From: Cinnamomum chago
Taxonomy: Eukaryota > Streptophyta > Magnoliopsida > Laurales > Lauraceae
Reading direction: 5' to 3'
NCBI GenBank assembly: GCA_038049695.1
Contig: CP142461.1
Location: 31,503,001-31,567,000, forward strand
DNA length: 64,000 nt
Positions 33,793-46,900 of the stretch are shown piece by piece (positions within the stretch are counted from its first letter, which is position 1; the number at the start of each line of letters is the position of its first letter). Below the pieces are notes generated by a model. The model did no database searches and had not been told where the DNA came from. It was given only the letters and a program-made list of their open reading frames with translations. The translations under genes and the position numbers were made by a program.

Positions 33793-36700
33793 CGTTTTCT
33801 TTGGGTATAATGCACCCTTCATAGAGGTGCAATGATTCTTGAGCGCCAGCATTTGGATATGATATATGATGATGACTTAGCTTGTTCTTTTTTAGTTGCT
33901 TCACCAAATGTCCACTCGAGCAGTGAAGTTTCTTGAACTTTTTGAACCCTCTTCTTGTAATTGTGCACAATACATCCTTTGATTGATTTGCACATAGCTT
34001 GTGTGTAGGATCTATGTGGTGAATTCTTCAATTTATTTCTTTTCAAGTTTCAATTCAGCAATGCAGGGCCCAGGATGACTATGTGTGCTCAAAAGTGGGT
34101 TTCATGACAGAGACCTGCAATTCTTATTTTCTGCATATTCTAATTCAACACATAAAATACTGAAAAGCTCATATTAAAGCGGGACCCATCCGGACAAAGT
34201 TCTACTCCAACTGGGACTCTTCGGAGAAAATTTGCGAAACATTCTAAGTTAATGCAGAAAATGTATGAAAAATATGAAAATTCAGGTTCCTAGGTGAAAA
34301 TGCATGAAATGATGGAATTAGATGAATAATGACGCAATTCACCTAATTAAACCCCTAATTCATTCTAAAATGATGAGTAAATGTGCAAATTCATGAACTC
34401 AACATGCACAACAATGTACGACACTATAAAATAGGAGCAAAAGAGAGATACAGGAAGAGGAACTGGTGTGTCGTTATCTTTTTCTTTTTCTTTTTTTCTG
34501 GCTAGATTGGGCTAAGTGGTCTAAGACCAGGGGTGTGATGCCATAATTAACCACGGACCTGATGGTCAATTCTTGGGCATATATGTAGAACGAAGGTGCC
34601 AATACCACTCAATCATGAGTGTGTTGGTGGGTGTCTTTCCTTTTGTTTGTTAAGTTGAAACAGACCTAAGATTTGGAATTAATCTGGTGCATATTCGGAT
34701 CCAACTACCAAAGAGTAATAAAAAAGGAGTACTCCCATGTCCACAAGTCGGTAGTGCAATGGTTTTCTCATGTTCCACAATGCGGGTAATTGAACTGCTC
34801 AATGCATTAGCAGGTGATTAAGATATATAATAACCCATAGAGTAATCAAAGAAAAGAAAGTTAAATTATAAGCACAAAAACTAATCTCAGGTTGGGACCA
34901 ACTGGTTGTGGCACAGCACCGCGCATGTGATTTAAAGCACTCCATGCAACAGCTTGTTAGCACAATAATTATTTATGATTCCTCTTAAGTCATCAATTGC
35001 AGGTTTAATTGATGAACACATTAATTACTTTGACTTATGGGTTAAATTTCCACCACCGTCTTTTTTGAGTATGTTACATTGCCATGTTCTTTTTTGTGAA
35101 AAGAAAGAAGGTTATGGAAGGGTAGAAGTAAAAACAAACTTGCCGTATTGGAAAAGTTACAAGGGAAAAGTTGTGTTATGGTAAAAGTAATGTAGCTAGA
35201 CAAACTTATCATGTTATAATAATTATATAGGCAAACTTGTCGGGGAAAAAATCAAATATACAATTGCTTTAGATATTCAGATTGTCTATTTTAAAAAGTA
35301 ATTTCTAATTACTCTATAAACAAGAGGCGTAAGGTCTTCAAACTGATTGAATCAGACATAGACATAAATGTTATTGAGCTCTCTAAACTGACCACTTGAA
35401 AAATAAGTTTTAAGTCAAATAAACACCGAAACTAGACTTTCCAAGTGGCACTTCATGGAAAGTAACATTATCACTCATTTGGCCTTTGCTCACAGGCGGT
35501 TTGAATTTAGAAGAAAATGAATTAAGAGATCACAATATTTTCATTGGCTGATTGTTTTCGTCCAATCATAATCCATGAGTAGACTTTTCAATTGCCTCTG
35601 CCCTATCTACAAGGGGGTCTCAAGAGCTAAAACACATGTGAACAATATGCTAGAAAAATATTGACCAAGGGATGTGAAGATAATAGAGTGCCATCAGCCA
35701 TGGTCCTGCTTTTAATGGTCGGTGTGTGATAGAGAAAAGCATCTAATTTGCTCAGAAAAAGTAGACTTTCGAGTGAAGGGTGAGGACCACTGCATTTCTC
35801 TCATCTGGAAAACCCACGCCCCTCAATTCTCCCCTTTCCCAAAGTGGTCCATTGAACTCCCATTTAGAATATATATAACTTTCACATCCCATACATTTTA
35901 CACAGTAATGCAGTGTATGTGCCATCTCCACCCATCATAATTCAAAAGCTTGAGTCGGCTCGGCCGGGTCAATTTGACTAGAAAGATATCTAGTTAAATT
36001 GAGTATGATATAAGGTTTCAAAACAATGGACAGTTTCTGACATTGTATCTAACAATTGATGAAACTTTTATGACTGAATCGACGTATTAATTTCTTGCTA
36101 AGTTACATTTCGGTCGGTTTGATCTTTTAAAACAACACTTTATTATATTAGTCATTGCCTTAGTAATTCAAATTATAAGAAAGTTAGGTCCCATCTACAT
36201 CCCTAGCTTATATCCTTCACCCGTTACCTCGTATCATTCACACCTTACCTCATGAATACTCCTTCTATGGGGGCTCATTTGATCATGAATTTTTAGGTAT
36301 TAGATTCCTATCTAATTTAATGCAAACAAAGGGCCCTTTAGGCTTAAGAATGAATTGATAAAATCATAAAACTCTATCAATTCACCAAATAATGACCTCT
36401 TCTCTTTTTTTAATTCTCACTTAATTAATAGGACTTGAACTCATGCATGCACTCTCTCTAATGGGTGCACTTGGTCATGTGCCTGACTATGCTCTTTTGA
36501 GTCACTCTCGCAAGTCATCCTTTATAACCATCAAATAGAGTTGGAGGTGGTGTCACAACTTTTCATGAGTCATGACTGACTATCCAAAACCATGTTGATA
36601 TTGGTTACAAAGTCCCCTCATTAGTGTTTCATGTTTCATGTAAGGGAGTGTCTCATTGTACGGGTGATTCCGTGGGCCTGGTGACAAGCTCTTCAAAACA

Positions 36701-37821
36701 TTCTTATCAAGTAATCCATGAATCAAGTGTCAAATTATTAAAACTTACTAAAACCCCATTCAAATCAGAAAGAAGTATCAACATTCAATATTCCAAGCAG
36801 AGAATAGTTAAAAGCAGAAGCCTAACATGTTCTACAGCAAAATAAGGTTCCGTTTCCCCGTTGGCAACCCTCCACATAAGATATTGGTCGTTTTATTCAA
36901 CTAATGAACTATTAAGCCACGTGCTGAAAGCACATGTCGATTCGTGGTTGGGGGATATGACCAAATCGAAGGCGATCGATGCGATGATGAGAAGGATGAC
37001 GAAATTTTTTAGGGATGAAGATGATGAGAATATGATGATTGCAATGGCTGTGTAGCTTGTAGTGGAGATGAAAAGCAGAAAACAAGGACGTGGGAATACA
37101 ATTCAAAGAAGGAAGTTGAGATTGGACAATGAAGAGATTATTTATATAATAAGATTTGATGCCTTGTCTAGGTACACTGGCTTCTACATACAATGGTCTA
37201 CATATGTTTTGTTTAAGAGTTTTTATAATATAATATAATGGATGGCTATTGACTAGGGTTTTGCTACGCCATGGAACACGCTTCTTTTTTTTTTTTTAAA
37301 GTGGTGGAGGCACTGCCCTTTACAGGCTTTAGATGAACGTGAAATTTGTGCCTCCCTTTACAGGCTTTACTTGAACCTGAAATATTGAGCATGATCTGTT
37401 TATTATTTGAGCCTGAAAGTCATGGTGGAGCCTGATTCATTCATTTTAATTGGTCTATAGTCGAAACTCAGGCTCAAACTTAGGGTAGGGCAGAAAAAAA
37501 AAGAAAAAAAAACTTTTCAATGTTAACGGCAGAATGGGGAGTGTCCATATGGCACCAACCTGTCTTGATTCAAGTCATTGAGTTCATACTCCCATATTGA
37601 CAAGGTAGTGGCTCAAAATTTACTCTAGTATGTAGGATTGACGCACACCGCGAATGCATCAATGTATAAAATGTTTACGAGAAATTAATGATAGTCGTCA
37701 ATTTGAAAGTTTAATCTCATTTTTCATTTTTTTAATCTATATAGCGGTGTATATCATTTTGATTGGAGTGAAATCTGCTTTATATATATATATATATATA
37801 TATTATCAAAGGTGTGATATG
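33793..37821. other. Intergenic, 4 kb, no gene recognised
   Basis: No exon set, RNA gene or complete element can be supported. A frame at 36861-37055 (ends FFRDEDDENMMIAMAV) is slightly GC-richer and acidic but lacks any recognised domain. A possible small MITE lies near 36268-36400, and a TA run at about 37781-37802. Confidence 0.4.
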
Positions 37822-37837
37822 GCAGGCTTAGAATAAG

Positions 37838-37985
37838 ACCCCGAGAGGTAGCTCAGTTAGCTTAAGACCACGGTTTGTATCCGGAGGTCGTGGGTTTGAA
37901 ACTGCTTTACCACACCGGGTCCACAGGGAAATTTTACCGGCTTTCTTAATTTCCTGGGTCCATAGGGATTATTCTTGTCTATATG
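37838..37985 (+). mobile_element. tRNA-derived SINE, copy 3
   Basis: AGGTAGCTCAGTTAGC (A box) and GTGGGTTTGAAACTGC (B box), followed by the same body as copy 1 (CACAGGGAAATTTTACC, GGGATTATTCT). It lacks the A-tail and a clear target duplication, so it is 3'-truncated or recombined. The B box carries a C-to-T change. Confidence 0.75.
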
Positions 37986-38154
37986 GCCACAGGTTCAGGT
38001 TCGGTTCAACTATTATCAGTTCATATTAGCCAGGCGGGGCCTATTTTTAGCTAGACGGGACCTACCAATCGAACTATCATGGGGCCACAGGGGAACCGAG
38101 CTATCATGTTCATTTTAGCCAGGCATGACCTATTTTTGCTTATTCTAAGCCTGC

Positions 38155-40348
38155 TTTTTTTTTTTTCCTTTAATAACACCGAGTCTGTATTTATTGTCCC
38201 ACTCATCAATCGAACCTGAACCTGACTCATTGCAGTATGACCTACCAATCCGACTAGAAACAAACTTGTTATCGACGGTTTGGATTGAGTGATTTCAACC
38301 CGATTAATAAGTGAGTGAGATTCTAGGTGATCAACCTATTCAAGCTATTATCAGTGCTCAACCTTAGAGGCAGACCCAAGTACTGACATGTGGGTGCAAC
38401 CTCACCCGTCAAATAGCAGTGCGCTTTGAGAACCTATATGAAAGTTTTGAATTGATTTTTAAAAATCCAATAAAAATCATGGGCCCACCCTAAAATATCC
38501 ATATGAAAATCCTTGGTTTGCTCCTGAAACCAATCTACCTACTAGCATCCGCACCCTTCAAACGAAAATCTTTGGTCCACCACCCTCCCCAATGAAACTC
38601 GACGGCCCATTGCCAGTCCTAGGCCCATGTGTTGAGTATTATAATCAACACGGTTTCCACACTTTCCACTCATGAAGTGCCTCAGTCGAACAATTGTGTC
38701 TTCAAAAGTGTCTCTAGAAACATGCTCAAATAAAAATATATAGACTGCAAGTAAACGAGGAATAACATTACCTTTTCTAGAGCAGCCATATCTAGTGATT
38801 AGAAAAATCCACAAGGGAACAAATGACGATTGGACGAGGAGATGTGCGTTTCAAAAGCAGCTTTATTTCTAGAAGCAAAAGAAGACTCGAGTCTTGAGTG
38901 CTTATGACTAATGTTTCCATATGTGGTGATCCAATGGGTTAAAATGATCATGTGCTCTTGGGTTTAATTATGGACTCATAGATTATTCAGTTTGTATGAT
39001 AAAGTATTTGTTTTCAGCCTATCTTTACCTTGACCATTGTTGTTTCATTTGGAAACTTGTACTTTTTTGAGCTTGGATCCTTGATGTAGAAATTTTGAAA
39101 TTATAGAGACAGGCATATAAAATTATCAGTAGGATCCTCTCATAAATTTCAAACTTCTCAAAATAAATGTCTTTTATGTATTGAGACTACAAGTTGTAGA
39201 AATAATTCATTGGATGGTGGGACAATTGGGCAAAGTCTTCTTTTTAAAGTGAAGTTTAGCCTGAATCCAATACTTGGAAGGGTTATATTTTGATGGGATT
39301 CTTACCAAGAAAAGAAAATACACATTCACATGCTTTTCAACTTCAGATGATAAGATTTTCAAAAATAACTACAGAGTGCCCTTGATCTCCTCTTCTTTGC
39401 AAAAATAACTACAAAATTACTAACAATATCTTGACCCCAAGACTCATAAGTCTGATATCATGAGTTTCATCAAAAAGTGCTTCATGGGCAGGCACTCTGC
39501 AGTCATTTTATAAAATCTTGTCAATAGTCAATTAAAAGTATATTTATAAGGTATATTTCTTGGTAATAATCCATATTTTGATCAATTTGGATTTTTGGCA
39601 GGATTTTCACTACTACATCAGAGCATTCAGATATATGGCATTAACTAGTATGAGGACTGTAGTTTGAGACCCGCACATACATTCAAGTTTATTACATATA
39701 TATATATGTAATATTAATATTTTGTACATTTATAAATTGATTCAAGATTCTTTTGGAATATTTTTGTCACCTATTCACGAAACACATATTTAACTATTAA
39801 AAAGTTGAATTCATCTCCTCCTCTGTATTATTTATTGGAAACAGCGGAGTAGATTTGTTAGGTATGAGATTAGGCATCGATCTCGAGTTTGGCACCTCTC
39901 TGAATAGATTGGACCGTTGGATCGACTGCATGCTTGTTTTGTATAGTGAAAAATTGTCAGTTATTGATCGAGCGGTTGGGATGATGATTTGAGATTCCGT
40001 GGGGGGGTGGGGGTTGGATGGATTTATCGATCTCCCCTACTTCCATCCCGAGATGGGGCCCCAAGTGGGTCGTGGGCACCATTGTGCACTGGGGATGGGG
40101 TAGTTTCATCCCCAGTCGAGGCCCGGGCGGGTCGTGGGCATGGATGCTCATTACTGTGGGACTGAGTCCTTATTTTCTTTGGGTTACATAAGTAGACCCA
40201 AGCTTGGACACGAATTTCAAGAAAGTGCTCCAAATTCTTTGCCCGCACTCGGTTGTTTGTTTCTGAGATGGCTACGTCGGGTGTTTAGGGACTCATTTTA
40301 GACCTTAATAATTGTAAACTTTAGAGAAGACCAATGAGTTTATTGAAA
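38155..40348. other. Intergenic, no gene recognised
   Basis: Contains a GC-richer stretch at 40000-40150 with GGGCCCCAAGTGGGTCGTGGGC-like repeats resembling the GC-rich parts of the Mutator-like MITEs here. No gene supported. Confidence 0.45.
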
Positions 40349-40822
40349 TAAGGTCCCACTTGGTAACTCTAAAAATAAGTTTTTATTTTGTGATTTAGAG
40401 CTTATTTTGCATATTATAGCATTCAGTAAATCTCTAATTAATTTTCTAATTTAGATCTTATTTATAAATTAGAGCTTTTGCCCCTGATAAAAATACACTA
40501 ATGAGTGTTTTTTTTAATAGCCTTTTTAGGTAAAGTGGATAGTGGTGGACAATACAAAATTCATATGTTTTGGATGAAAATAAATAACCTCATAATTCTT
40601 CAAAAAAAATGTTGGGTTCCACATTGTAATTTTTAAAAGGTGGGCCCCAATTACAACAATTGCTAAAGGTGGCCCCCAATTAGCTCAAGAAATATGATTT
40701 TTTTCATAATAATTTTATGAATCGCACTACATGTAAATTAAACTTAAATGTTAGAGCTTTTATTTTAGACCTTACTCTAATTAGCTCTTAATAAATATAT
40801 TAGAGTTTTTAAATGGCCCCCA
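40349..40822. mobile_element. Possible MITE
   Basis: The left end GGTCCCACTTGGTAACTCTA and the right end, reversed, TGGGGGCCATTTAAAAACTC share short inverted similarity, and the body repeats TTAGAGCTT/AAGCTCTAA motifs. Weak. Confidence 0.3.
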
Positions 40823-41094
40823 AGACTATTTCATTAATTTATGTGCTAAAAAATAAGCAAAGGCAGTCTAAGTTGATCAAGAAATATATTCAAATTCAAA
40901 CTTTTATCCTCCATCTTGTTTTATTTGCTCATCCTAACAATATTGTGGTCGTAAAACCTGCATAACCAAAACCTAGTCCGTAAGACTATGCTGATTGGGT
41001 TGATGGACTCCGACACTTTTTCGCAGGTAATGGGACTCATGACATAACTCAACGAGAATAAACACAACTCACACATGTGAGGTAATAAAAACTC

Positions 41095-41195
41095 ACATAT
41101 GTAAAAGGGGAAAAGCTGAGGAGGCTGGGTTTGAACCGAAGACCTCCCAATGAGAATGGTCACTCCTTACCACTAAGGTAAGGAGTCATGCTCAT
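41095..41195 (-). repeat. tRNA-like SINE head or degenerate tRNA relic
   Basis: On the minus strand TTAGTGGTAAGGAG (A-box-like) precedes GGTTCAAACCC (a perfect B-box core) by a spacing normal for tRNAs. The acceptor and T stems do not pair well, so it is not a working tRNA gene. Confidence 0.4.
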
Positions 41196-41639
41196 GTTTA
41201 AGCTAGTTGAATACAGGTTTAGCCTCAACTTGTAGACCTCCTTCAGACCCAACCTTTTTTGACCCACTAGGCGGCCACTATATCTTAACATGAACAATTT
41301 TTTTAAGGTAAAGTCTACATAATTCCTCCCCTGTTTATAATTTAAAAACTATTTACTAAGTTAAAAAGCCATATCCCAAGAATTGATTAATTAAGCGAGG
41401 TCAATACTCTTCGCACTAAAGTTGGTCAAGAGGTTCGGATGCCCTTGAGAAGAAGAAGGAAGAGGGAGAGGAGAGGGTCCGACTGATGTGATGTCTTCCA
41501 CAACAGAGAAGAAAAGGGAAGGCTTTGGCCAATAAGAAAAAGATGGATTTTTCAATTTCAAGTAGAATCGAGGAAGAAGCGTGGAAAGAATGGATTTATT
41601 AAAATCCGGAGTTTTTGAGGAAAATAGAAGTCCCATAAA

Positions 41640-41723
41640 ATTTATTCTCCGAGGAAGATCTCTGTACCAAACATTAAAAAAGTGTTTTTCTTCTGCTGAA
41701 AATGGTTACACAAACTTGCCCTT
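41640..41723. mobile_element. End fragment of the GGGCACGTTTGTGT MITE family
   Basis: Its right terminus, reversed, reads AGGGCAAGTTTGTGTAACC, followed by CAGCAGAAGAAAAACAC, like the ends at 56917 and 23906. The other end was not found. Confidence 0.4.
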
Positions 41724-43917
41724 GACATTTCTATTAATAGTATTAAATAAAACAAACTAACTCAGAGAGAAAGTATGATTTTTCTCGGTTCTGGAGAAAC
41801 CTTTCTTTTGGGGAGGGGCCTATATGTCCAGCTCACTATTGGTTTCAGAACTCATGCATCTTTGTTTTGGGCCTTGTTTGGTATTTCTAGGCTCATTGTT
41901 GGCATGTAAAAAACCACTCATTTACCCTAAACAGATATAATAAGATACGGGCATGTGTGAAAGCCTGCATTACAGACATGAAATCAAGGATGTATTACTC
42001 AGCTAAATAAAGACTAACAAAAGCTTCAAAAGTCATTGGAAGCCTAAGAAAAAGCTCAACACTGAAAATCAACTCCATATCTGAGAGTTTCAAGATGCTC
42101 AAATATGGACTCTAATAAGTTCTCAGACATGAACCCCAATAACAACTCAAAGGGATCAAACCAAGATGAATCTCAGTCCAAGGTCATAGAATGCATATTC
42201 AAGGTCTTCTCCAAAGTTTCAAAACAATCTCAGGTCATTTGAATAGAAATCCAGCCAAAGGGTCTCCAAACCCTAGCTCGCAGACATGAATTGGAAATTT
42301 CACATTCCACCAACTTCCAGAGGACAAAAGTTGATTACTATATCAAATGCAAGTTCAAAAACAAATTAAGACCATTTTGGTCTAAATCAAAGCAAAGAAC
42401 AAATGAAGTTTACTCAAGTCAAATCTATGCAAATATGGAAGGCCGAAGCCCACGTCAGCAACTTTCAGAGACTCCATTGAGGCAAGATCTATTCCAAAGA
42501 CTAAGGATAAACTTTAAGGGGGTTTTCCTAAGATTGGAGGGCAATTGAGGTCTTTTGGATCCATTTCTCACATCTTGACCCTCCATGTCATTAGGCTTTC
42601 AGACATGAGCCACGGGGACTCACGTTGACCCATTTCTAGAGGTCAAACCGAGGTGTAATCTTTCATTCTGATCTATCACAAGTCTCAAGAAGGTTTCCCA
42701 TAATTTCAAGTTCATCGAAGATCATTTGATATGAAAGTGAAAGGCAAAAGAGGCGCACAAATACGAAGTCCAAAGACCATTTTCAAAGCTCAAACATCGA
42801 TGAAATCTTCCTCAAATTCTAAAAATCATCCCAAGATGGATTCCCCAAAATTTCAGAACATTTCAACATCATTTGGATCCGTTTTCCATAGATTGGATTC
42901 CATGTCCGAATGATTGTTGGATATAAACCCATGTCTGTTTGCTCAAACATGAACTTCATGTATGAGAGAATCACTGTTTGCTCGGACATGAAGTTATAGT
43001 AAGTGTTTGGTTTCCATTTTCAAATCATAACTTCCTGGAACTACTGCAACCGCCCTCCCACTCCATAAATAGAGCCTTTGGATGATCATTCAAGCATTCA
43101 TATCCATTCCTAAGCACTCTTGGCCTCTCCAACACTCCCTACACTCTCCCAAATTTTCTTAACTCCCCTTCCATCACATTAAAGCCTTACCAGACTTCAT
43201 CCCTTCTTCATATATCTCTTCAAGAAGGTGAGATTCAGCCTATAAGTTCTGCAACATATCTCCCTAACTTATGGAAGTGTCATTCTAAGAAGAGAGACTA
43301 ACTACCCATGGCCTTATTAACCCTAATTTTGCGACTACGCAGTCATTTTTCTTTATCTTTTTCACTCAAAGGAGTAAGGGTTGTCTCTGTTTGAGACTTG
43401 GTTGTGCAAGCCCTTTTCTTGGCTTCATTCTGGTTCTTGGTATCGGTATGACCCAAAATGAAACAACCTTGAACACTCAAGCCTAGAATTGAGACTTTTT
43501 ATTTTAAGAGGATTTGCATCTACTTCTTTAAAATAGGTAGAATCGTATGACAAACACTCTTATTTGTCAAACTTCTACTCGCTTTAGACATTTAAACGAG
43601 TAGATGTTGGAACTAATAATGTCAAACATGCACTTGGTCTAGAAATAGAAAAGGAATATGCTTTAACACCATTAATTATGAACTTAGATGAGGAATAGGC
43701 TTTGGATTCATAAGTGCTGAATATCTTATCATTTACTCTAGAATAGGCTATTTTACATCCACAAATAATAAGGCATTCGTGCAACGTCAGATTTAGCATA
43801 AAAGGAGGGAGTCTTGTGCCTTTCTTGTCCTTGTTTGGTGCAAAGAGGAAACAAAGGAGGAAACGACCTTTTTAGGTGGGTTTTCTTCGATATAGAGGAT
43901 CCAAACTTCCTACCTAG
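41724..43917. other. Unassigned repeat-like sequence with a TATA-type promoter
   Basis: No gene supported. CCATAAATAGAGCC at about 43064-43077 is a good TATA box, followed by a C/T-rich stretch (43090-43200), the layout of an LTR promoter; the word CAGACATGAA recurs several times in 41960-42960. LTR ends and target duplications were not identified. Confidence 0.3.
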
Positions 43918-46900
43918 TGTAACACCCCGACCTCCACCTAAGCGTACTTAGTGTCTAATTAATCTAAATTAGATGGCTAATGTTTGTTTTAGATAATTTT
44001 AGGCCAAAATAGGTAGTCTAGCGGGGTTTTGATCAAGCTCAGGTAGCACCATGATTTCTTGAATAATTAAGGTCATGCATGTATTTCCAGTTTTAATGGG
44101 TTTTTCAGTGCATTTCATAAAGCTTATTATCATTGTCGTATTGCATGTTTGGACCCACCCATCCAGACCCAACTCGACCCGTCTCCAAGCCCATTTTAAT
44201 ACAAAAGCCCTGTTTCCAAATTAACCTTAGACACTTGGACTTGCATGCAAAAGGAGACAAAATTTATCTCCTTGATAAACCCAACCCATCGTCCTTTTCT
44301 TTCATTTCTTTCTTCATTTCAAATGAGAGAGTTTCTCTCCTTCTTCTTCTTTTCTTCTCATTTTCATCTCAAATCACCAAAGGAGAGCTCTTGCATGTGA
44401 ATTCTCTAGACTCAATCTTCATCCTCAAACTCTTCCTCATCACCTACAAGAAATTCATTCTCTCAAGCAATCTCCATTGGCAAGGTTCTTATTCAGTCTT
44501 TCTTCATTTACTTCCAGTCAAACTATTGAGGGCTGTGTGTGTTGGATTTGAGGACGTAGGAAGCATCCACCTGCCCCAAGTGCATCATCTTCTTCATCAT
44601 CAAGCTTCTTTTATCATCATCTTCTCTCCACCCATTTTATTGGTGAGTTATCTTCATTCTAAAGTATTCCCTTGCTTAGTAATGGGGAATATACCGAAAA
44701 AATTTTAGAGGCATTCCGCTCTGCCCGAGGCAAATACCAGAATGTTTCAGCCTTTAAGTGGATGAAAAAAAAGACAACTATCGTCAAAGTACCTATATAC
44801 AAGAACAAAGGAAATAGACAAAGTTGCACTAATCATCACGAAATTAAACTAATGAGCCACACTATGAAGCCTATTTAGAAATAGCAATGGAGCAAAGATA
44901 TAGACAAAAGACCAAGATATTTGAAAATCAATTTAGTTTCATGCCACAGTCAACTATATAAGCTATCTTTCTTATTAGGCAATTAATGAAAAAATATCAA
45001 AAGAAGGGGAAAAGAATGGAAATAAAGACTTAAATGATAAGCGAAGCAATGCATGTTGTAGGACATGAGCATGTCCTTATGGAGTGTTTTCTTTTTGCCT
45101 TACTCGAGTACTAAGATTCGTAACCACAATGCCACCATCAAGTCTCTTACACACTCATCCTCATAATAAAGACATTTCCACACCAGAAGACACCGTGGGC
45201 GCACATCCTCACTCTCATATGTCATAGTTCTAAGATGTAAGATGACATCATTATTTTATATTTAATTAATTGGTAAAACTCATTAAGCTTACACAAAATT
45301 GATAGAATATGGCAATGATGATTATGACCATTAGTATAAAAAAACTGCTAATAGGAATTGAGAATAAGATAGTAATAATAGGTTTCAATATCCATAACCA
45401 ACCATAGAACAAGACAAAGGGTTTGGGTTGGATATGAAAAACACATTTACTAGTGATGGGCAAAATAAGACAAGCTAGGACAGCAGCATGCAAACATTGA
45501 CTACCACTTCAATGAAGTAAACATTTTTTATGCAATGACAATATACCGACATTGCTGAATGGGAGTGAATGATGGCATTTAGGCTTACATTGTTGTATCC
45601 AAATGATGTTATACCATTATTAACATGAACCCTAAGATCGAGAACATCATGATAATCACATATAAGATTCAATCTTAAATAAGTTGAAGAGTACCTCCAG
45701 ACATCCTGATGCAGAGAGCTTTCCGATCCTGCTGTCTGGCACTGTTGTTGAGATCCGTTGAAGAAGAGGCTGGGTGAATGGTTTCGGTTTCTCTCTCCTT
45801 GCCTATAAACCTTAATGTGTTGAGGTTTTGTGTGTAGCCTTTGTGATGGACGAAATGCTTTATTTATAGGCGGAGAGAGGACCGAATTTCCTATTAGGTT
45901 TACTTTAGATTTAATCTCAACCGTCCATCAAGGTAGAGAATATTAAGGAAACTATCTCATTAGGAAACCGTTTTTGAGTAATTAGTAGCATATCTCCTAT
46001 GAAAACGGAATTCCTATTATGACCACACTTCTAGAAAGGAAAGGACTTGCGGTCCAAGTAATGGGCCTAAAATAATTTCCTTACAAATGAATGTTAGACA
46101 CCGAAGAAACAAGCTAAAGTACATGTCATTGAGATGCACATGCGAAAATGGATGCATAGAGTTATAAGGAACGAGAAATGAGTAATAAGTGGGAACCTAC
46201 AAATAACTTCTATAGAAAACGAAACAAAATATCATTTGGGATGTTTGATCATGTACATAAAAATGCCAGAATCAAATATGAAAACATAATGAAGGGTTAC
46301 GAGTTCAAGGAATTAGAGGAGAATACTAAGATAGATCTTGAATTAAGGGGTCAAGAAAGACATGTTAGTAGTTATAGAAAGCTTTGCTTCAAACCAAGTC
46401 AAGTGAAAAAGTAAACTCCTAAGCTCTGATCTTAATCAGAAGAGAAATGACACGACTCTAATATGTTCATGATCCCTCAATGAAAATTGAGAGGTTTACG
46501 TTTAACCGTAAAAATAAAGAAAAGAAAAAGAAAAAACCGTGCTTAACAATTATTACTTAGAGAGGATACCCCACATCTTGTCGTGCTTTCTTGGATGTGT
46601 TATGCAAGATAATCGAAATTTCATTTCAAGTGTTACGCGTTTATATCGTCCTCTTAATATTGCATTTCTTTCCTCATTGTCACCGACAAGTCGTCTCATG
46701 TGCACTTAATTCACACAAACAAACCCCACATTCACACTCCAAAGTTGGAAAGATAAGTAATGTAAAGATGGATAATTCTCACCAATGTACGGTATGTATG
46801 CGCATCATTCATCTGGAACCTTGGAAAGGTGGCCGGGTCTAACTTGGAATTTTACACCTCACCTGTCACTGCTGCTCCACAGTAGATAAATAGTAAAGCT

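Noticed and set aside
36861-37055. 64-codon frame ending FFRDEDDENMMIAMAV
   Set aside because: Slightly protein-like and acidic, but no family recognised, no exon context, and the minus strand is open as well.
41095-41195. tRNA gene on the minus strand
   Set aside because: The B box is good, but the acceptor and T stems do not pair; treated as a SINE head or relic.
43584-43799. 71-codon minus-strand frame
   Set aside because: No recognisable motif; lies in unassigned repeat-like sequence.
44133-44708. 191-codon plus-strand frame
   Set aside because: Lies in the pyrimidine-rich part of solo LTR-like unit C; low-complexity Ser/Leu/Phe, no domain.
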